A DNA stretch of 64,000 nucleotides. Source: Variovorax sp. PBL-E5. GTDB lineage: Bacteria; Pseudomonadota; Gammaproteobacteria; Burkholderiales; Burkholderiaceae_C. Positions 1 through 9,717 of this stretch are shown here, one piece after another (positions within the stretch are counted from its first letter, which is position 1; every line of letters begins with the position of its first letter). The DNA lies in contig NZ_LR594671.1 in the NCBI RefSeq assembly GCF_901827185.1, forward strand, positions 2,728,001 to 2,792,000, written 5' to 3'. The notes below the pieces were generated by a model that saw only the letters and a list, made by a program, of their open reading frames with translations, did not search any database and was not told the DNA's origin. Made by a program: the position numbers and the translations under genes.

Positions 1-918
1 ATCCGCGCCAACCGGGACCGCGTGGTGTTCGGCGCCATCGTCGCCATGCTGGCCTCCACGCTGCTGGCGTACCTGGTGCTGCGGCACGGGCTTCGGCCGC
101 TGCGACGGGTGGCTGCGAAGGCGGCGCTGATCAATCCGATCAACCTCGCCATGCGGCTGCCCGAGCACGATGCGCCGCGAGAGGTGCAGCACATGGTCGT
201 CGCTTTCAACGCGATGCTCGATCGCATCGCGACGGGCTACGAGCGCCTGTCGCAGTTCTCGGCCGACCTCGCGCACGAGACCCGCACGCCCATCGGCGCG
301 TTGATCGGGCAGACGCAGGTGGCATTGCATCGCGCGCGCAGCGTCGACGAATACCAGCACCTGCTCGAGTCGAACCTCGAAGAACTCAACCGATTGCGGC
401 TCATCGCAGAGAACATCCTGTTCCTGGCGCAGGCCGACCATGCGGCGCTGACGATCGAACGCGCGCCGCTCGGGCTGCACGATGAACTGCGGAAGATTGC
501 CGACTATTTCGAAGGCCCGGCCGAGGAACGCGGCATCCGATTCGACGTGCAAGCGAGCGGCACTGCGTTCGTCAATGCAACGCTGTGCCGGCGCGCCGTC
601 AACAATCTCGTCGTCAATGCAGTGCGCTACGGGGCAGAGGGAACGAAGGTGCGGCTGATCGGCGTTCAGGATGGCGACACGGCGACCATCGCGGTCGAGA
701 ACGAGGGATCTCCCGTGCCGCCCGAGCAGCTCGCGCGCCTTTTCGACCGCTTCTACCGCGGCGACGCGGCGCGCAGCCGCGATACCGAATCCAACGGCCT
801 GGGCCTCGCGATCGTCAAGGCCATCATGGTGCTGCATGGCGGCGAAGCGTGCGCCACGAGCCCGACGCCGGGCTCGATCCGATTCGAGCTGCACTTTCCC
901 GCGCACGCACGGGCGTAG
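1..918 (+). CDS. Heavy-metal-type sensor histidine kinase, C-terminal part (5' end outside window)
   Basis: Inner-membrane two-component sensor kinase. The reading frame is open to the first base of the window, so the sensor domain and first membrane helix are missing. What remains starts in the second transmembrane helix (about bases 25-80), then a HAMP linker and a HisKA domain. The phospho-acceptor His is in the S-A-D-L-A-H-E-T-R-T-P box (His codon at 274-276). The HATPase domain has an N-box (NNLVVNAVRYG) and a G-box (GLGLAIV). The ADLAHE-RTP box and the spacing to the second half of HisKA resemble the CusS/IrlS/SilS heavy-metal sensors. The partner response regulator is presumably upstream. 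The metal specificity cannot be read from this fragment. Confidence 0.9.
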   Translation: MRANRDRVVFGAIVAMLASTLLAYLVLRHGLRPLRRVAAKAALINPINLAMRLPEHDAPREVQHMVVAFNAMLDRIATGYERLSQFSADLAHETRTPIGALIGQTQVALHRARSVDEYQHLLESNLEELNRLRLIAENILFLAQADHAALTIERAPLGLHDELRKIADYFEGPAEERGIRFDVQASGTAFVNATLCRRAVNNLVVNAVRYGAEGTKVRLIGVQDGDTATIAVENEGSPVPPEQLARLFDRFYRGDAARSRDTESNGLGLAIVKAIMVLHGGEACATSPTPGSIRFELHFPAHARA

Positions 919-973
919 CGCGGCCGTGTGCACGCGATCCCGATTTTCCAGGAGCGGCGAAGCGCGCGCAGAG

Positions 974-2050
974 TCAATCCGGCGCAGGATCGGCCTGCGG
1001 ATTTCGCAGACGCCGAAGTTCGTCGGCCAGCGCCTGCACGGTCAACGGTGCCGAGCCCTCGGCCTTGTTGTTGACCGTCACGTAGGCGTGCTGTCCGGCG
1101 CCCGTAGTGCCGGCGATCACGCGGGCCAGCGTGGCGCGCGTCTCCAAGTCCGGATCGACCAGCTTGTCGAAGGGTTCGTAGAGGGTCTTGGCTTCTTCGT
1201 AGCCGTAGGCGCCATGCCGGCGGTTCAGGTTCCAGCGGCAGACCAGTGGCCCGGGCCAGAGCGCGCGCAGCAGTGGCAGTTGCTCGGCGATCGGCGGCAT
1301 CTTCGGATGCAGGCCCAGGCAGTAGGTCGCGCCGGCCTCGCGCAGGACGTCGACAAAGGCGGGGATCAGGAATTCGGGGTTGCGCGTCTCGACCGCGATC
1401 ACGCCATCCGGTGCGATGGGACGCAAGGCGGGCAGGGCGCGCAGCATGGCGCCGAGGCGCCGAAGGATGTCGGGCAACTGCGCCAGCATCGGCCCGGGCA
1501 AGGGGCTGAGCTGGAACACCAGCGCGCCCGTCTTGTGCCCGAGGCCGTCGAGCGCGGGCTGCACGAATTCGGCGGCCGCCAGCAGCGGATCGAGGAACGC
1601 GGGGTTGGGCTCCATGCCGCGTCCGTTCTCGCCGCGGACCATCGCATCGGCGACAACGCTCGGCGCTTTCACGACGAAGCGGAAGTCGTCCGGAACCTGT
1701 GCGGCATATGCAGCGAACTGGCTGGCGGACAGCGGCTTGTAGAAACTGCGGTCCACGCTCACGGTGCGAAGGAGCGGGTGCTGTGCATAGGCAGCGAGTC
1801 CGTGTTTCGAAAGTGCCGAGGATTCGTACGCGCCGTCCCAGACCATGCCGGCCCAGCCGGGGAAATGCCAGGACGAAGTTCCGAGGTGCAGGGTCCGTGG
1901 CAGCGTGTCGGCCAGCGCGTGCTGCGCCGCGCCGGGTTGCGCCGGCTGGACCTTTGCCACGCGCGCGGCCGCGCGCTTGGCTGGCACGGGAGCGCGGGCC
2001 GGCGCGGGGCCGTCCGGCTCGTTCGGGTCGTCGAAGAGAGATTCCTGCAT
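974..2050 (-). CDS. DUF72 (YecE-like) family protein
   Basis: The 358-residue protein carries the DUF72 TIM-barrel signature: HLGTSSWHFPGW near the start of the domain (about residue 55), then a VSVDRSFYKPL strand and a FRFVVKAP strand typical of the family. The first 50 residues are a low-complexity Ala/Pro/Arg extension not needed for the fold. DUF72 proteins are widespread, soluble and of unknown biochemical role. The gene is convergent with the kinase gene and is followed on the same strand by the start of nothing else, so it is probably transcribed alone or by read-through from the upstream bglX-like gene 48 bases away. The start is the first ATG of the domain-bearing frame. Confidence 0.85.
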   Translation of the reverse strand: MQESLFDDPNEPDGPAPARAPVPAKRAAARVAKVQPAQPGAAQHALADTLPRTLHLGTSSWHFPGWAGMVWDGAYESSALSKHGLAAYAQHPLLRTVSVDRSFYKPLSASQFAAYAAQVPDDFRFVVKAPSVVADAMVRGENGRGMEPNPAFLDPLLAAAEFVQPALDGLGHKTGALVFQLSPLPGPMLAQLPDILRRLGAMLRALPALRPIAPDGVIAVETRNPEFLIPAFVDVLREAGATYCLGLHPKMPPIAEQLPLLRALWPGPLVCRWNLNRRHGAYGYEEAKTLYEPFDKLVDPDLETRATLARVIAGTTGAGQHAYVTVNNKAEGSAPLTVQALADELRRLRNPQADPAPD

Positions 2051-2098
2051 GGCGTGTGCGTGCGGGTCCTTGTGAGCGGCGGATCGGCGAGCGCGATC

Positions 2099-4369
2099 CT
2101 ATTCCGGCGCGAGCACGAAGCTGGTCTTCAGGCCCTGGGTCGCCGACGGCCCGACCCACAGGTCGAAGCGGCCCGATTCGACGGTGGGCTTCATGTCCTG
2201 CCCGATGAACATCAGGTCGGTGCGCGAGAGCGTGAAGTCGACGTCGACCGTCTGCCCCGCGCCGATGCGGACCTTGCGGAAAGCCTTGAGTTCGCGCACC
2301 GGCCGGGTGACGCTGGCGGCGCGGTTGCCGATGTAGAGCTGTGCCACTTCCTCGGCTTCGCGTTGTCCGGTGTTGCTGATGCGGGCGTGGACCTTGATCG
2401 TGCCATCCCATGCCATGCGTGCCGGCGTCGTCTCGAGCGCGTCGTAGTGGATGGGCGCGTAGCCAAGGCCATAGCCGAAGGGGTAGAGCGCTTCGTTCGT
2501 CGCATCCAGATAGCGTGTCTTGTAGGCAAGGTTCGGATTGTCTGCGAGCTCGGGCCGGCCGGTGCGCTTGTGGCTGTAGTAGTAGGGCACCTGGCCCGGC
2601 GTCTGCGGGAAACTCACCGGCAAGCGGCCGGACGGATTGACGTCGCCGAACAGCACGTCGGCGATCGCCGGGCCGGTCTCGGAGCCCAGGAACCAGGTGA
2701 CGAGCAGTGCGCGCGCCTGCCGCACGCCGCCCTTGAGCGCGAGCGCGCGGCCGTTGCGCAGCAGCACGACGATCGGCTTGCCCGTGGCGACGACGGCATC
2801 GGCGAGCTCCTGTTGCGCGCGGGGGATCTCGATGTCGGAGCGCGATCGGGCTTCGCCGGACATCTGTTCGTTCTCGCCGATCGACAGCACCACCACGTCG
2901 GCTGCCCGTGCCGCGGCGACGACGGCGGCGATGCCGCCGGGGATCGCTGCATCGACGTCCGAACCGCGCACCACCGTGAGCGCATCCGGCGAGGCCAGCG
3001 CGTTGCGAAGCGCCTGCTCGATGCCCACGGGCGGCGCCTGATCGGGAAAGATGCGCCATGGTCCGAACAGATCGGAGGTGCCCGCGAACGGGCCGATCAG
3101 CGCGATGCGGGTGCCCGACTTCGGCAGCGGCAGCAGGTCGCCGTCGTTCCTGAGCATCACGATGGAGCGGTCGGCCGCCTCGCGCGCCAGCGACTCGTGC
3201 GCTGCCAGGTCGAAGCCTGGACCTTCTCTCTTGTCGTCCAGGCCGCTGAAGGGATGGTCGAACAGGCCGAGCCGCTGCTTGACCCGCAGCACGCGCCGGA
3301 CGGCATCGTCGAGCCGCGACATCGGCACCTCGCCCGACGCCACGAGCTCCGGCAGGTGGCGCATGTAGAGGCCGCTCTGCATGCTCACATCGGTGCCGGC
3401 GAGGAAGGCGCGCTTGGCGGCCTGGCGCTCGTCGGCGGCGAAGCCGTGCGCGATGAGTTCCTCGTCGGCCGTGTAGTCGGAGACAACGAAGCCCTGGAAG
3501 CCCCATTCGCCGCGCAGGATGTCCGTCAGCAGTGCGTGGTTGGCGTTCGACGGGATGCCGCCGATCTCGTTGAAGGCGCTCATGATCGACAGCGCACCGG
3601 CATCGATCGCAGCGCGAAAGGGCGGCAGGTAGACCTCGCGCAACGTGCGTTCGGAGAGGTCGACCGTGTTGTAGTCGAGGCCGCCTTCCGCGGCGCCGTA
3701 GCCGGCGAAGTGCTTGGGCGTGGCCAGCATCGCGTCGGGCCGCGACAGATCGCTGCCCTGGAAGCCGCGCACGCGGGCGGCGGCGAACTGCCGCCCGAGG
3801 TAGACGTCCTCGCCGGCGCCTTCGACGCCACGGCCCCAGCGTGCATCGCGTGCGATGTCCACCATCGGCGCGAAGGTCCAGCGAAAGCCGTCGGCACTGG
3901 CCTCTTCAGCCGCGGCGCGCGCGGTGCGCTCGGCCAGCTGCGGCTCCCAGCTGGCTGCCTCGGCGAGCGGCACGGGGAACACGGTGCGAAAGCCGTGGAT
4001 GATGTCGGCGCCGAAGATCAGCGGAATGCCCAGGCGCGATTCGTTGACCGCCGCCCGCTGCGCGCGGCGCTTGCCTTCGCGACCCTCGTTGTTGAAGAGG
4101 CCGGTCACGCGGCCGGCGCGGATGTCGGCCAGCTGTTGCGCCTGGCTCTGGCGCGCGGCCTGCGGATTGCCCACGATGTCGATGCCGGCAGGGGCGTAGA
4201 GGCTCAACTGGCCGACCTTCTCTTCGACCGTCATGCGCCCGATGAGCGACTCGATGCGCGCAGCGGCCACCGGGTCGAAGCCGCCCGGTCCGCGACCGGC
4301 GACGCAGCCCGCCAGACTGACGAGGAGCGGAAGGACGAGACCGGGAAGGAACAATCTTCGAGCGCGCAT
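2099..4369 (-). CDS. bglX: Glycoside hydrolase family 3 beta-glucosidase, lipoprotein
   Basis: Exo-acting beta-glucosidase of the BglX type, expected to release terminal beta-D-glucosyl (or xylosyl) residues in the periplasm. The 756-residue chain begins with a short signal peptide and a lipobox (L-A-G-C, Cys22), so it is probably membrane-anchored. The GH3 N-terminal barrel covers about 35-360 and has the KHFAGYG motif (about 219) and the nucleophile Asp298 in GFVVSDY. The C-terminal alpha/beta sandwich includes GENEQMSGEARSR, and a fibronectin type III-like domain ends the protein. Length and domain order match BglX. It appears to stand alone, with no polysaccharide-utilisation genes next to it. 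Substrate preference is not predictable from sequence by eye. Confidence 0.92.
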   Translation of the reverse strand: MRARRLFLPGLVLPLLVSLAGCVAGRGPGGFDPVAAARIESLIGRMTVEEKVGQLSLYAPAGIDIVGNPQAARQSQAQQLADIRAGRVTGLFNNEGREGKRRAQRAAVNESRLGIPLIFGADIIHGFRTVFPVPLAEAASWEPQLAERTARAAAEEASADGFRWTFAPMVDIARDARWGRGVEGAGEDVYLGRQFAAARVRGFQGSDLSRPDAMLATPKHFAGYGAAEGGLDYNTVDLSERTLREVYLPPFRAAIDAGALSIMSAFNEIGGIPSNANHALLTDILRGEWGFQGFVVSDYTADEELIAHGFAADERQAAKRAFLAGTDVSMQSGLYMRHLPELVASGEVPMSRLDDAVRRVLRVKQRLGLFDHPFSGLDDKREGPGFDLAAHESLAREAADRSIVMLRNDGDLLPLPKSGTRIALIGPFAGTSDLFGPWRIFPDQAPPVGIEQALRNALASPDALTVVRGSDVDAAIPGGIAAVVAAARAADVVVLSIGENEQMSGEARSRSDIEIPRAQQELADAVVATGKPIVVLLRNGRALALKGGVRQARALLVTWFLGSETGPAIADVLFGDVNPSGRLPVSFPQTPGQVPYYYSHKRTGRPELADNPNLAYKTRYLDATNEALYPFGYGLGYAPIHYDALETTPARMAWDGTIKVHARISNTGQREAEEVAQLYIGNRAASVTRPVRELKAFRKVRIGAGQTVDVDFTLSRTDLMFIGQDMKPTVESGRFDLWVGPSATQGLKTSFVLAPE

Positions 4370-4437
4370 GGGCTGCGATTCTGGCGCGGGCCGAAAGGCT
4401 CGGGGACAATCGGGCGATCCCCTTGCAGGAAGAACCC

Positions 4438-5085
4438 ATGTACATGCCGCCGCAATTCGACGCCAAGGACCGCACGCTCGCTGCGGAGCTGATGCGTTCG
4501 CACCCGTTCGCCAGCCTGATCTCGAACGACGACGAGGGCCTGCCTTTCGTGACGCACCTGCCGCTGGTGCTGGAAGAGCGCGGTGAGGGCGCGCTGGCCT
4601 TGCTCGGCCATTGCGCCAAGCCCAACCCCCACTGGCGCTATCTGCGGACGCGGCCCACCGCGGTCGTGAGCTTTCTGGGGCCGCATGCGTATCTGTCGCC
4701 GTCGGTCTACCCGGATCTTGCGCGGGTGCCGACGTGGAACTATCTCGCGGTGGACTGCACGGTGCAGGCTCGCCTGATCGAGGAGCCGGCCGAGAAGGAC
4801 GCGCTGCTCAAGCGGCTGATCGCGCAGCACGAACCGTCCTATGCGCAGCAATGGCGCGAACTCGGCGAGGAGTTCCAGCGCAAGATGCTTCAGGGCATCG
4901 TCGGTTTCGAGCTGGAGGTGACGGCGCTGCAATGCAAGCTCAAGCTCAACCAGCACCGCCGCGAGGCGCACGTCGCGATGTACGCGGCCTACAGCCAGGG
5001 TACGCCCGACGAGCAGGCGCTGGCAGGCTGGATGCAGCGGCTCGGCATGGCCACCACCGACGCCGCGCGCGTGGAAGGAGCCTGA
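4438..5085 (+). CDS. paiB: FMN-binding negative transcriptional regulator, PaiB family
   Basis: The 215-residue protein starts MYMPPQF, as PaiB-family members usually do, so I chose this ATG over an in-frame one 15 bases upstream; an AGGAAGAA ribosome-binding site precedes it. The PaiB fold is a split-barrel FMN-binding protein (here with SLISNDDEGLPFVTHLPL near residue 27-44 and VPTWNYLAVDC near 97-107). In Bacillus subtilis PaiB affects sporulation and protease genes, but in proteobacteria the role is not established and DNA binding is not obvious from sequence. It heads a run of four plus-strand genes (with the small protein, TadA fusion and LD-carboxypeptidase) with gaps of 1-18 bases or overlap, so co-transcription is likely. 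Confidence 0.85.
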   Translation: MYMPPQFDAKDRTLAAELMRSHPFASLISNDDEGLPFVTHLPLVLEERGEGALALLGHCAKPNPHWRYLRTRPTAVVSFLGPHAYLSPSVYPDLARVPTWNYLAVDCTVQARLIEEPAEKDALLKRLIAQHEPSYAQQWRELGEEFQRKMLQGIVGFELEVTALQCKLKLNQHRREAHVAMYAAYSQGTPDEQALAGWMQRLGMATTDAARVEGA

Positions 5086-5086
5086 G

Positions 5087-5314
5087 ATGCGCGCGGTTGC
5101 GCTGATCGGCCTCGTGCTGGCACTGGTCATCGTCGGGCTGCTGGCGAAGCGGCAACTGAGCACGATCGCCGCGCCCGTCGCACCTGCCGGCCAGGCGGCG
5201 GCGGGTGCGCAGCCCGGCGACGTTCGCGCGCAGAGCCAGCAGATCCAGCAGCAGTTCAAGAAGTCGCTCGACGCCGCGATGCAGCAGTCGCAACGGGTGC
5301 CGGATGATCAGTGA
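5087..5314 (+). CDS. Small membrane-anchored protein of unknown function
   Basis: The 75-residue protein begins one base after the paiB stop codon and has a GGAAGGAG ribosome-binding site inside the end of paiB, so it is translationally linked. Residues 2-18 form one hydrophobic helix (signal anchor). The rest is Ala/Gln-rich and probably helical, with a run of Gln-containing repeats (QSQQIQQQFKKS). I do not recognise the family. Its position before tadA suggests only co-expression, not a role. Codon use and GC resemble the neighbours, supporting a real gene. Confidence 0.7.
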   Translation: MRAVALIGLVLALVIVGLLAKRQLSTIAAPVAPAGQAAAGAQPGDVRAQSQQIQQQFKKSLDAAMQQSQRVPDDQ

Positions 5315-7335
<2,021 letters not shown>

Positions 7336-7345
7336 GCATGCCGCA

Positions 7346-7384
7346 GACCTGGGACGGGCGCAGTGGACGCGCCGTGCTCAGGTC
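7346..7384. terminator. Possible bidirectional hairpin terminator
   Basis: An outer stem GACCTG/CAGGTC encloses an inner GC-rich imperfect stem (ACGGGCGC with GCGCCGT). It lies between the convergent ends of the LD-carboxypeptidase gene and the 110-residue protein gene and overlaps the latter's stop. There is no T-run, so Rho-independent function is uncertain. Confidence 0.35.
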
Positions 7385-7710
7385 GTGATGCGATGATGGT
7401 GGCGCGGGCCCATCGCGCCTGGCAGACCGCCTTTGAACAGGCGATTGATCTGCTGCATCTGCTCACGGGCAGCGACTTCGCCATCGACGGCGCTGAGCGC
7501 GGTCAGGACGTCCTGGCGCAGGTACCAGAGTGCTTCGAGGTCGCCCGCAAAGCGCACGCGCTGGGCAACCCGCTGAACTGCATGGCCGCCGTGAACCTGC
7601 AGCAGCGACAGCATGGCAGCGCGGATCTGGCCCATCTGACGGTCCGACGACCGGCGAAAGCCGCGCATCGAGGAAGACAGAAAGCGAAAGAAACTGCTGG
7701 TGGACGCCAT
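7378..7710 (-). CDS. Conserved hypothetical protein, 110 residues
   Basis: The protein starts with SSFFRFLSSSMRGFRRSSDRQMG and has a conserved-looking core around LEALWYLRQDVLTALSAVDGE. I believe this is a conserved small protein of Comamonadaceae, but I cannot assign a function. There is no membrane segment or signal peptide; predicted secondary structure is mostly helical. The C-terminal tail (GPRHHHRITT) is basic and His-rich. It is transcribed alone, away from the cyclase gene, from the AT-richer interval upstream. Codon use is like the neighbouring genes. Confidence 0.65.
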   Translation of the reverse strand: MASTSSFFRFLSSSMRGFRRSSDRQMGQIRAAMLSLLQVHGGHAVQRVAQRVRFAGDLEALWYLRQDVLTALSAVDGEVAAREQMQQINRLFKGGLPGAMGPRHHHRITT

Positions 7711-8006
7711 GGAGAAAAGCGATTGCCGGAAGCCTGGGTGCCGCTACGTTAAGACGGGGGGTGAGGCGACACAAGCCCGGAAACAAGATTTCATGTTCAA
7801 AAACAACATTCTTCACGAAATTCTTCAAGCGCCAAACGAACATTGATACCTTAGTGGTACTTACTCTGTCTCGCTGTGGAAACGCGATGTGTCTGAATGA
7901 AAAAGCAACAGCTTTTGTTGTCAGCGATCGATTTGAACCCCTTGCACGGCGCTCTTCTGCCGCTTTGCCATAATCCACGCGAGAGAGCTACCAAAAACTT
8001 CACAAC
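7711..8006. promoter_or_regulatory. Divergent intergenic region, AT-richer than surroundings
   Basis: About 300 bases lie between the start of the 110-residue protein gene and the start of the cyclase gene. The stretch from about 7790 to 7940 is clearly poorer in GC than the rest of the window and must hold both promoters. A small inverted repeat AAAAGC-AACA-GCTTTT (7901-7916) is present. No open reading frame here looks convincing. Confidence 0.4.
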
Positions 8007-8957
8007 ATGGCCGCGCAATCCACTGTCGTATTTGCTGATTTGACGGGGAGTACCAGGGTCTTCGAGGCCATGGGCAACGCACGTGCGACGGAAACCGTCA
8101 CCCGGCTGATCCAGTGGATCGGCGGCGTGTGCGAGTCACACGGCGGCCGCGTCGTGAAATCGCTGGGCGATGGCGTCTTTGCGATATTCGAGAATGGCAC
8201 CACGGCGACGCGTGCCGTCCTCGAAATGCAGCGCAATCACCAGAAACGATTGCAAACCTGGCCGGCGCCGCTGCGAATGGAATTGCAGATCGGCGTGGCG
8301 AGCGGGGAAGTCGTCGAAGTCGATGGGGACTGCTATGGCGACGCCGTCAACCTGGCTTCCCGCTTGAGCGATCTCGCCGGCCCCAGCCAGATATGGGCCA
8401 CGGAATCGGTGATCGATCAATTGCACGGCGGCGAGGTTCGCCACCGAAGCCTCGGTCCGATCAACATCCGCGGCAAGAACGAGATGCCGACTGTCCATCG
8501 AATCGATTGGCAGGACGAAGTCTCGGAATTTCTCACGATGCCGGCATCGCTCGTCCCAGCGGCTCGAAACGCCGCCGATTCATCGTTCGGGCAGATCGAA
8601 CTCGCGTGGCTCGATGTCCGGTCGATGTTCCGCGCCGAAGAACTGCCGATCCATCTGGGCCGCGTCGATGAGGCGCAGTTCGTCGTCAACGATCCGAGGG
8701 TGTCGCGCTTGCACGCGAGGATCGAGGCGCGCCAAGGCAGTTGCGTGCTCGTCGATGTCAGCACCTACGGCACATGGGTGCGCTTTCATGGTACCGCGGG
8801 CGCAAGCGGCGAGATTGCGCTGCGGCGCGACGAATGCGTGCTGCACGGCAGCGGCGAGATCGGCCTCGGCGCGCCGCTGAGCGATTTCAGCGCGCCGACG
8901 ATCTCGTTCAACACCACCGGCGGCAACGTGCTGCTGGCGCGTCGGGACATCCGCTAG
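8007..8957 (+). CDS. Class III adenylate/guanylate cyclase with C-terminal FHA domain
   Basis: Cytosolic 316-residue protein. Residues 1 to about 165 form a class III nucleotide cyclase: metal-binding Asp11 (FADLTGST) and Asp55 (SLGDG), Lys51 at the usual adenine-selecting position, and the transition-state Asn115 and Arg119 in GDAVNLASRL. Catalysis therefore looks possible, with ATP the more likely substrate. Residues about 205-300 form an FHA domain (LGRVDEAQFVVNDPRVSRLHARIE, here summarised by GR...SRLH and the following DVSTYGTW), which binds phosphothreonine peptides. There is no membrane segment. The order cyclase then FHA suggests control by a Ser/Thr kinase, but no kinase is nearby. 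Start chosen at the ATG just before the first cyclase strand. Confidence 0.9.
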   Translation: MAAQSTVVFADLTGSTRVFEAMGNARATETVTRLIQWIGGVCESHGGRVVKSLGDGVFAIFENGTTATRAVLEMQRNHQKRLQTWPAPLRMELQIGVASGEVVEVDGDCYGDAVNLASRLSDLAGPSQIWATESVIDQLHGGEVRHRSLGPINIRGKNEMPTVHRIDWQDEVSEFLTMPASLVPAARNAADSSFGQIELAWLDVRSMFRAEELPIHLGRVDEAQFVVNDPRVSRLHARIEARQGSCVLVDVSTYGTWVRFHGTAGASGEIALRRDECVLHGSGEIGLGAPLSDFSAPTISFNTTGGNVLLARRDIR

Positions 8958-8989
8958 AAAGATCGACTCGCGGCCGCACGCGCGACGCG

Positions 8990-9151
8990 TCAGTCGGCGC
9001 CGATCGTCACGCTGGAAGCCTTGATCACCGCGTAGGCCTGCGCACCGGCGGGAGCCACGGCGCCGTCAGCAGCCAGCAGCCCCGTCGCGAGCAAGAGGAG
9101 TCTTCGTGTGGTCGAGGTGATCGTCGTCAGTGCCTTTGGGTAGAGGGCCAT
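8990..9151 (-). pseudogene. Short relic ending in a molybdate-binding (TOBE/molbindin) tail
   Basis: A 53-codon frame opens with a basic stretch and a hydrophobic helix that looks like a signal peptide (TTRRLLLLATGLLAA) and ends AQAYAVIKASSVTIGAD. That ending matches the last beta strand of molbindin/ModE-type TOBE domains (AYAVIKAS-V-G-D). The rest of the domain is missing, so an internal deletion probably joined the start of a secreted-protein gene (a ModA-like start would fit) to the tail of a TOBE gene. A GAGGAG sequence lies 11 bases before the ATG and an AT-rich palindrome a further 40 bases upstream, so it may still be transcribed. A genuine small gene cannot be excluded. Confidence 0.45.
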
Positions 9152-9190
9152 TGAAAGAAAAGCTCCTCTTCATCGACGAGAAAACCTCTT

Positions 9191-9216
9191 TCACTATATT
9201 TTTATAAACATAGTGA
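9191..9216. promoter_or_regulatory. AT-rich palindromic operator candidate upstream of the TOBE relic
   Basis: TCACTAT and ATAGTGA form a perfect 7-base inverted repeat separated by 12 bases of almost pure A/T. In layout (TAT-rich arms around an AT core) it recalls ModE molybdate-responsive operators, which would fit the TOBE tail encoded immediately downstream on the minus strand. The similarity is partial and the assignment is a hypothesis. Confidence 0.4.
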
Positions 9217-9717
9217 AGATCGGCGCACCGCGTGCTTACCAGACGCGTCCCCGCGTAGCTCTCCACCTGCGCGACATGGCGCCCGGTGAAGCAGAGGATC
9301 TGTGTCGGCCCGAGCGCCTGCCTCGGCAAGTGTTTGAGAGCCTGCAGACTGAAGCTGCAGGCCCTGGGCACGTTGCCTGCCACGTCGAGTGCGACCGTTG
9401 CCGGGCGGCGCGGGGCAGGTGGTGGCATGGCCAAAGTCAGGCCGGAATCAGGCTCAAGCACGAGCATCGCTTCGTACCTCCATCGCAAAAGTTGGCCGCG
9501 GGCGGCGAAGACCTGAAGCTCTCCGCACCTGCGGCCCGGAACGTCGTATTCATTCTGACATAGCGAGGCGCGCCACTTCATTGCGGATCGCGTATGGGCA
9601 CCATCCGGCGGGATTCATGTCTCGCACCTTGTCGGCGCCAGCCCTGCACAAGGCCGTTTGAACGGCCCATACTACGCACGAGAGAGTGGCCTTGGCGAGA
9701 TCAAAAAAGGGCGAGAC
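9217..9717. other. Intergenic stretch without a convincing gene
   Basis: About 500 bases separate the palindrome from kup. Open frames exist on both strands (for example a long one on the minus strand through 9581), but none shows a family motif or a good ribosome-binding site. The region may be what is left of a degraded locus, given the TOBE relic next to it. The kup promoter presumably lies in the last 100 bases. Confidence 0.4.
9340..9362. repeat. Perfect inverted repeat, 8-base arms
   Basis: GCCTGCAG and CTGCAGGC flank a 7-base loop. Each arm contains a PstI-type CTGCAG palindrome. It could be a transcript hairpin or a protein site. It lies in the gene-poor stretch and belongs to no recognised gene. 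Confidence 0.4.

Noticed and set aside
671..4492. A 1273-codon open frame on the plus strand, and similar very long frames at 21587-25066, 36671-39310 and 47648-48960
   Set aside because: They lie opposite clear genes (DUF72 and bglX, patatin and tex, cytochrome c, exporters). Their translations are rich in Arg, Gly, His and Gln, have no family motifs, and arise from high-GC codon bias on the other strand.
9066..9581. A 171-codon minus-strand frame between the cyclase and kup genes
   Set aside because: No motif or family resemblance, mixed composition, no good ribosome-binding site, and it overlaps the better-supported TOBE-tail frame and the palindrome.
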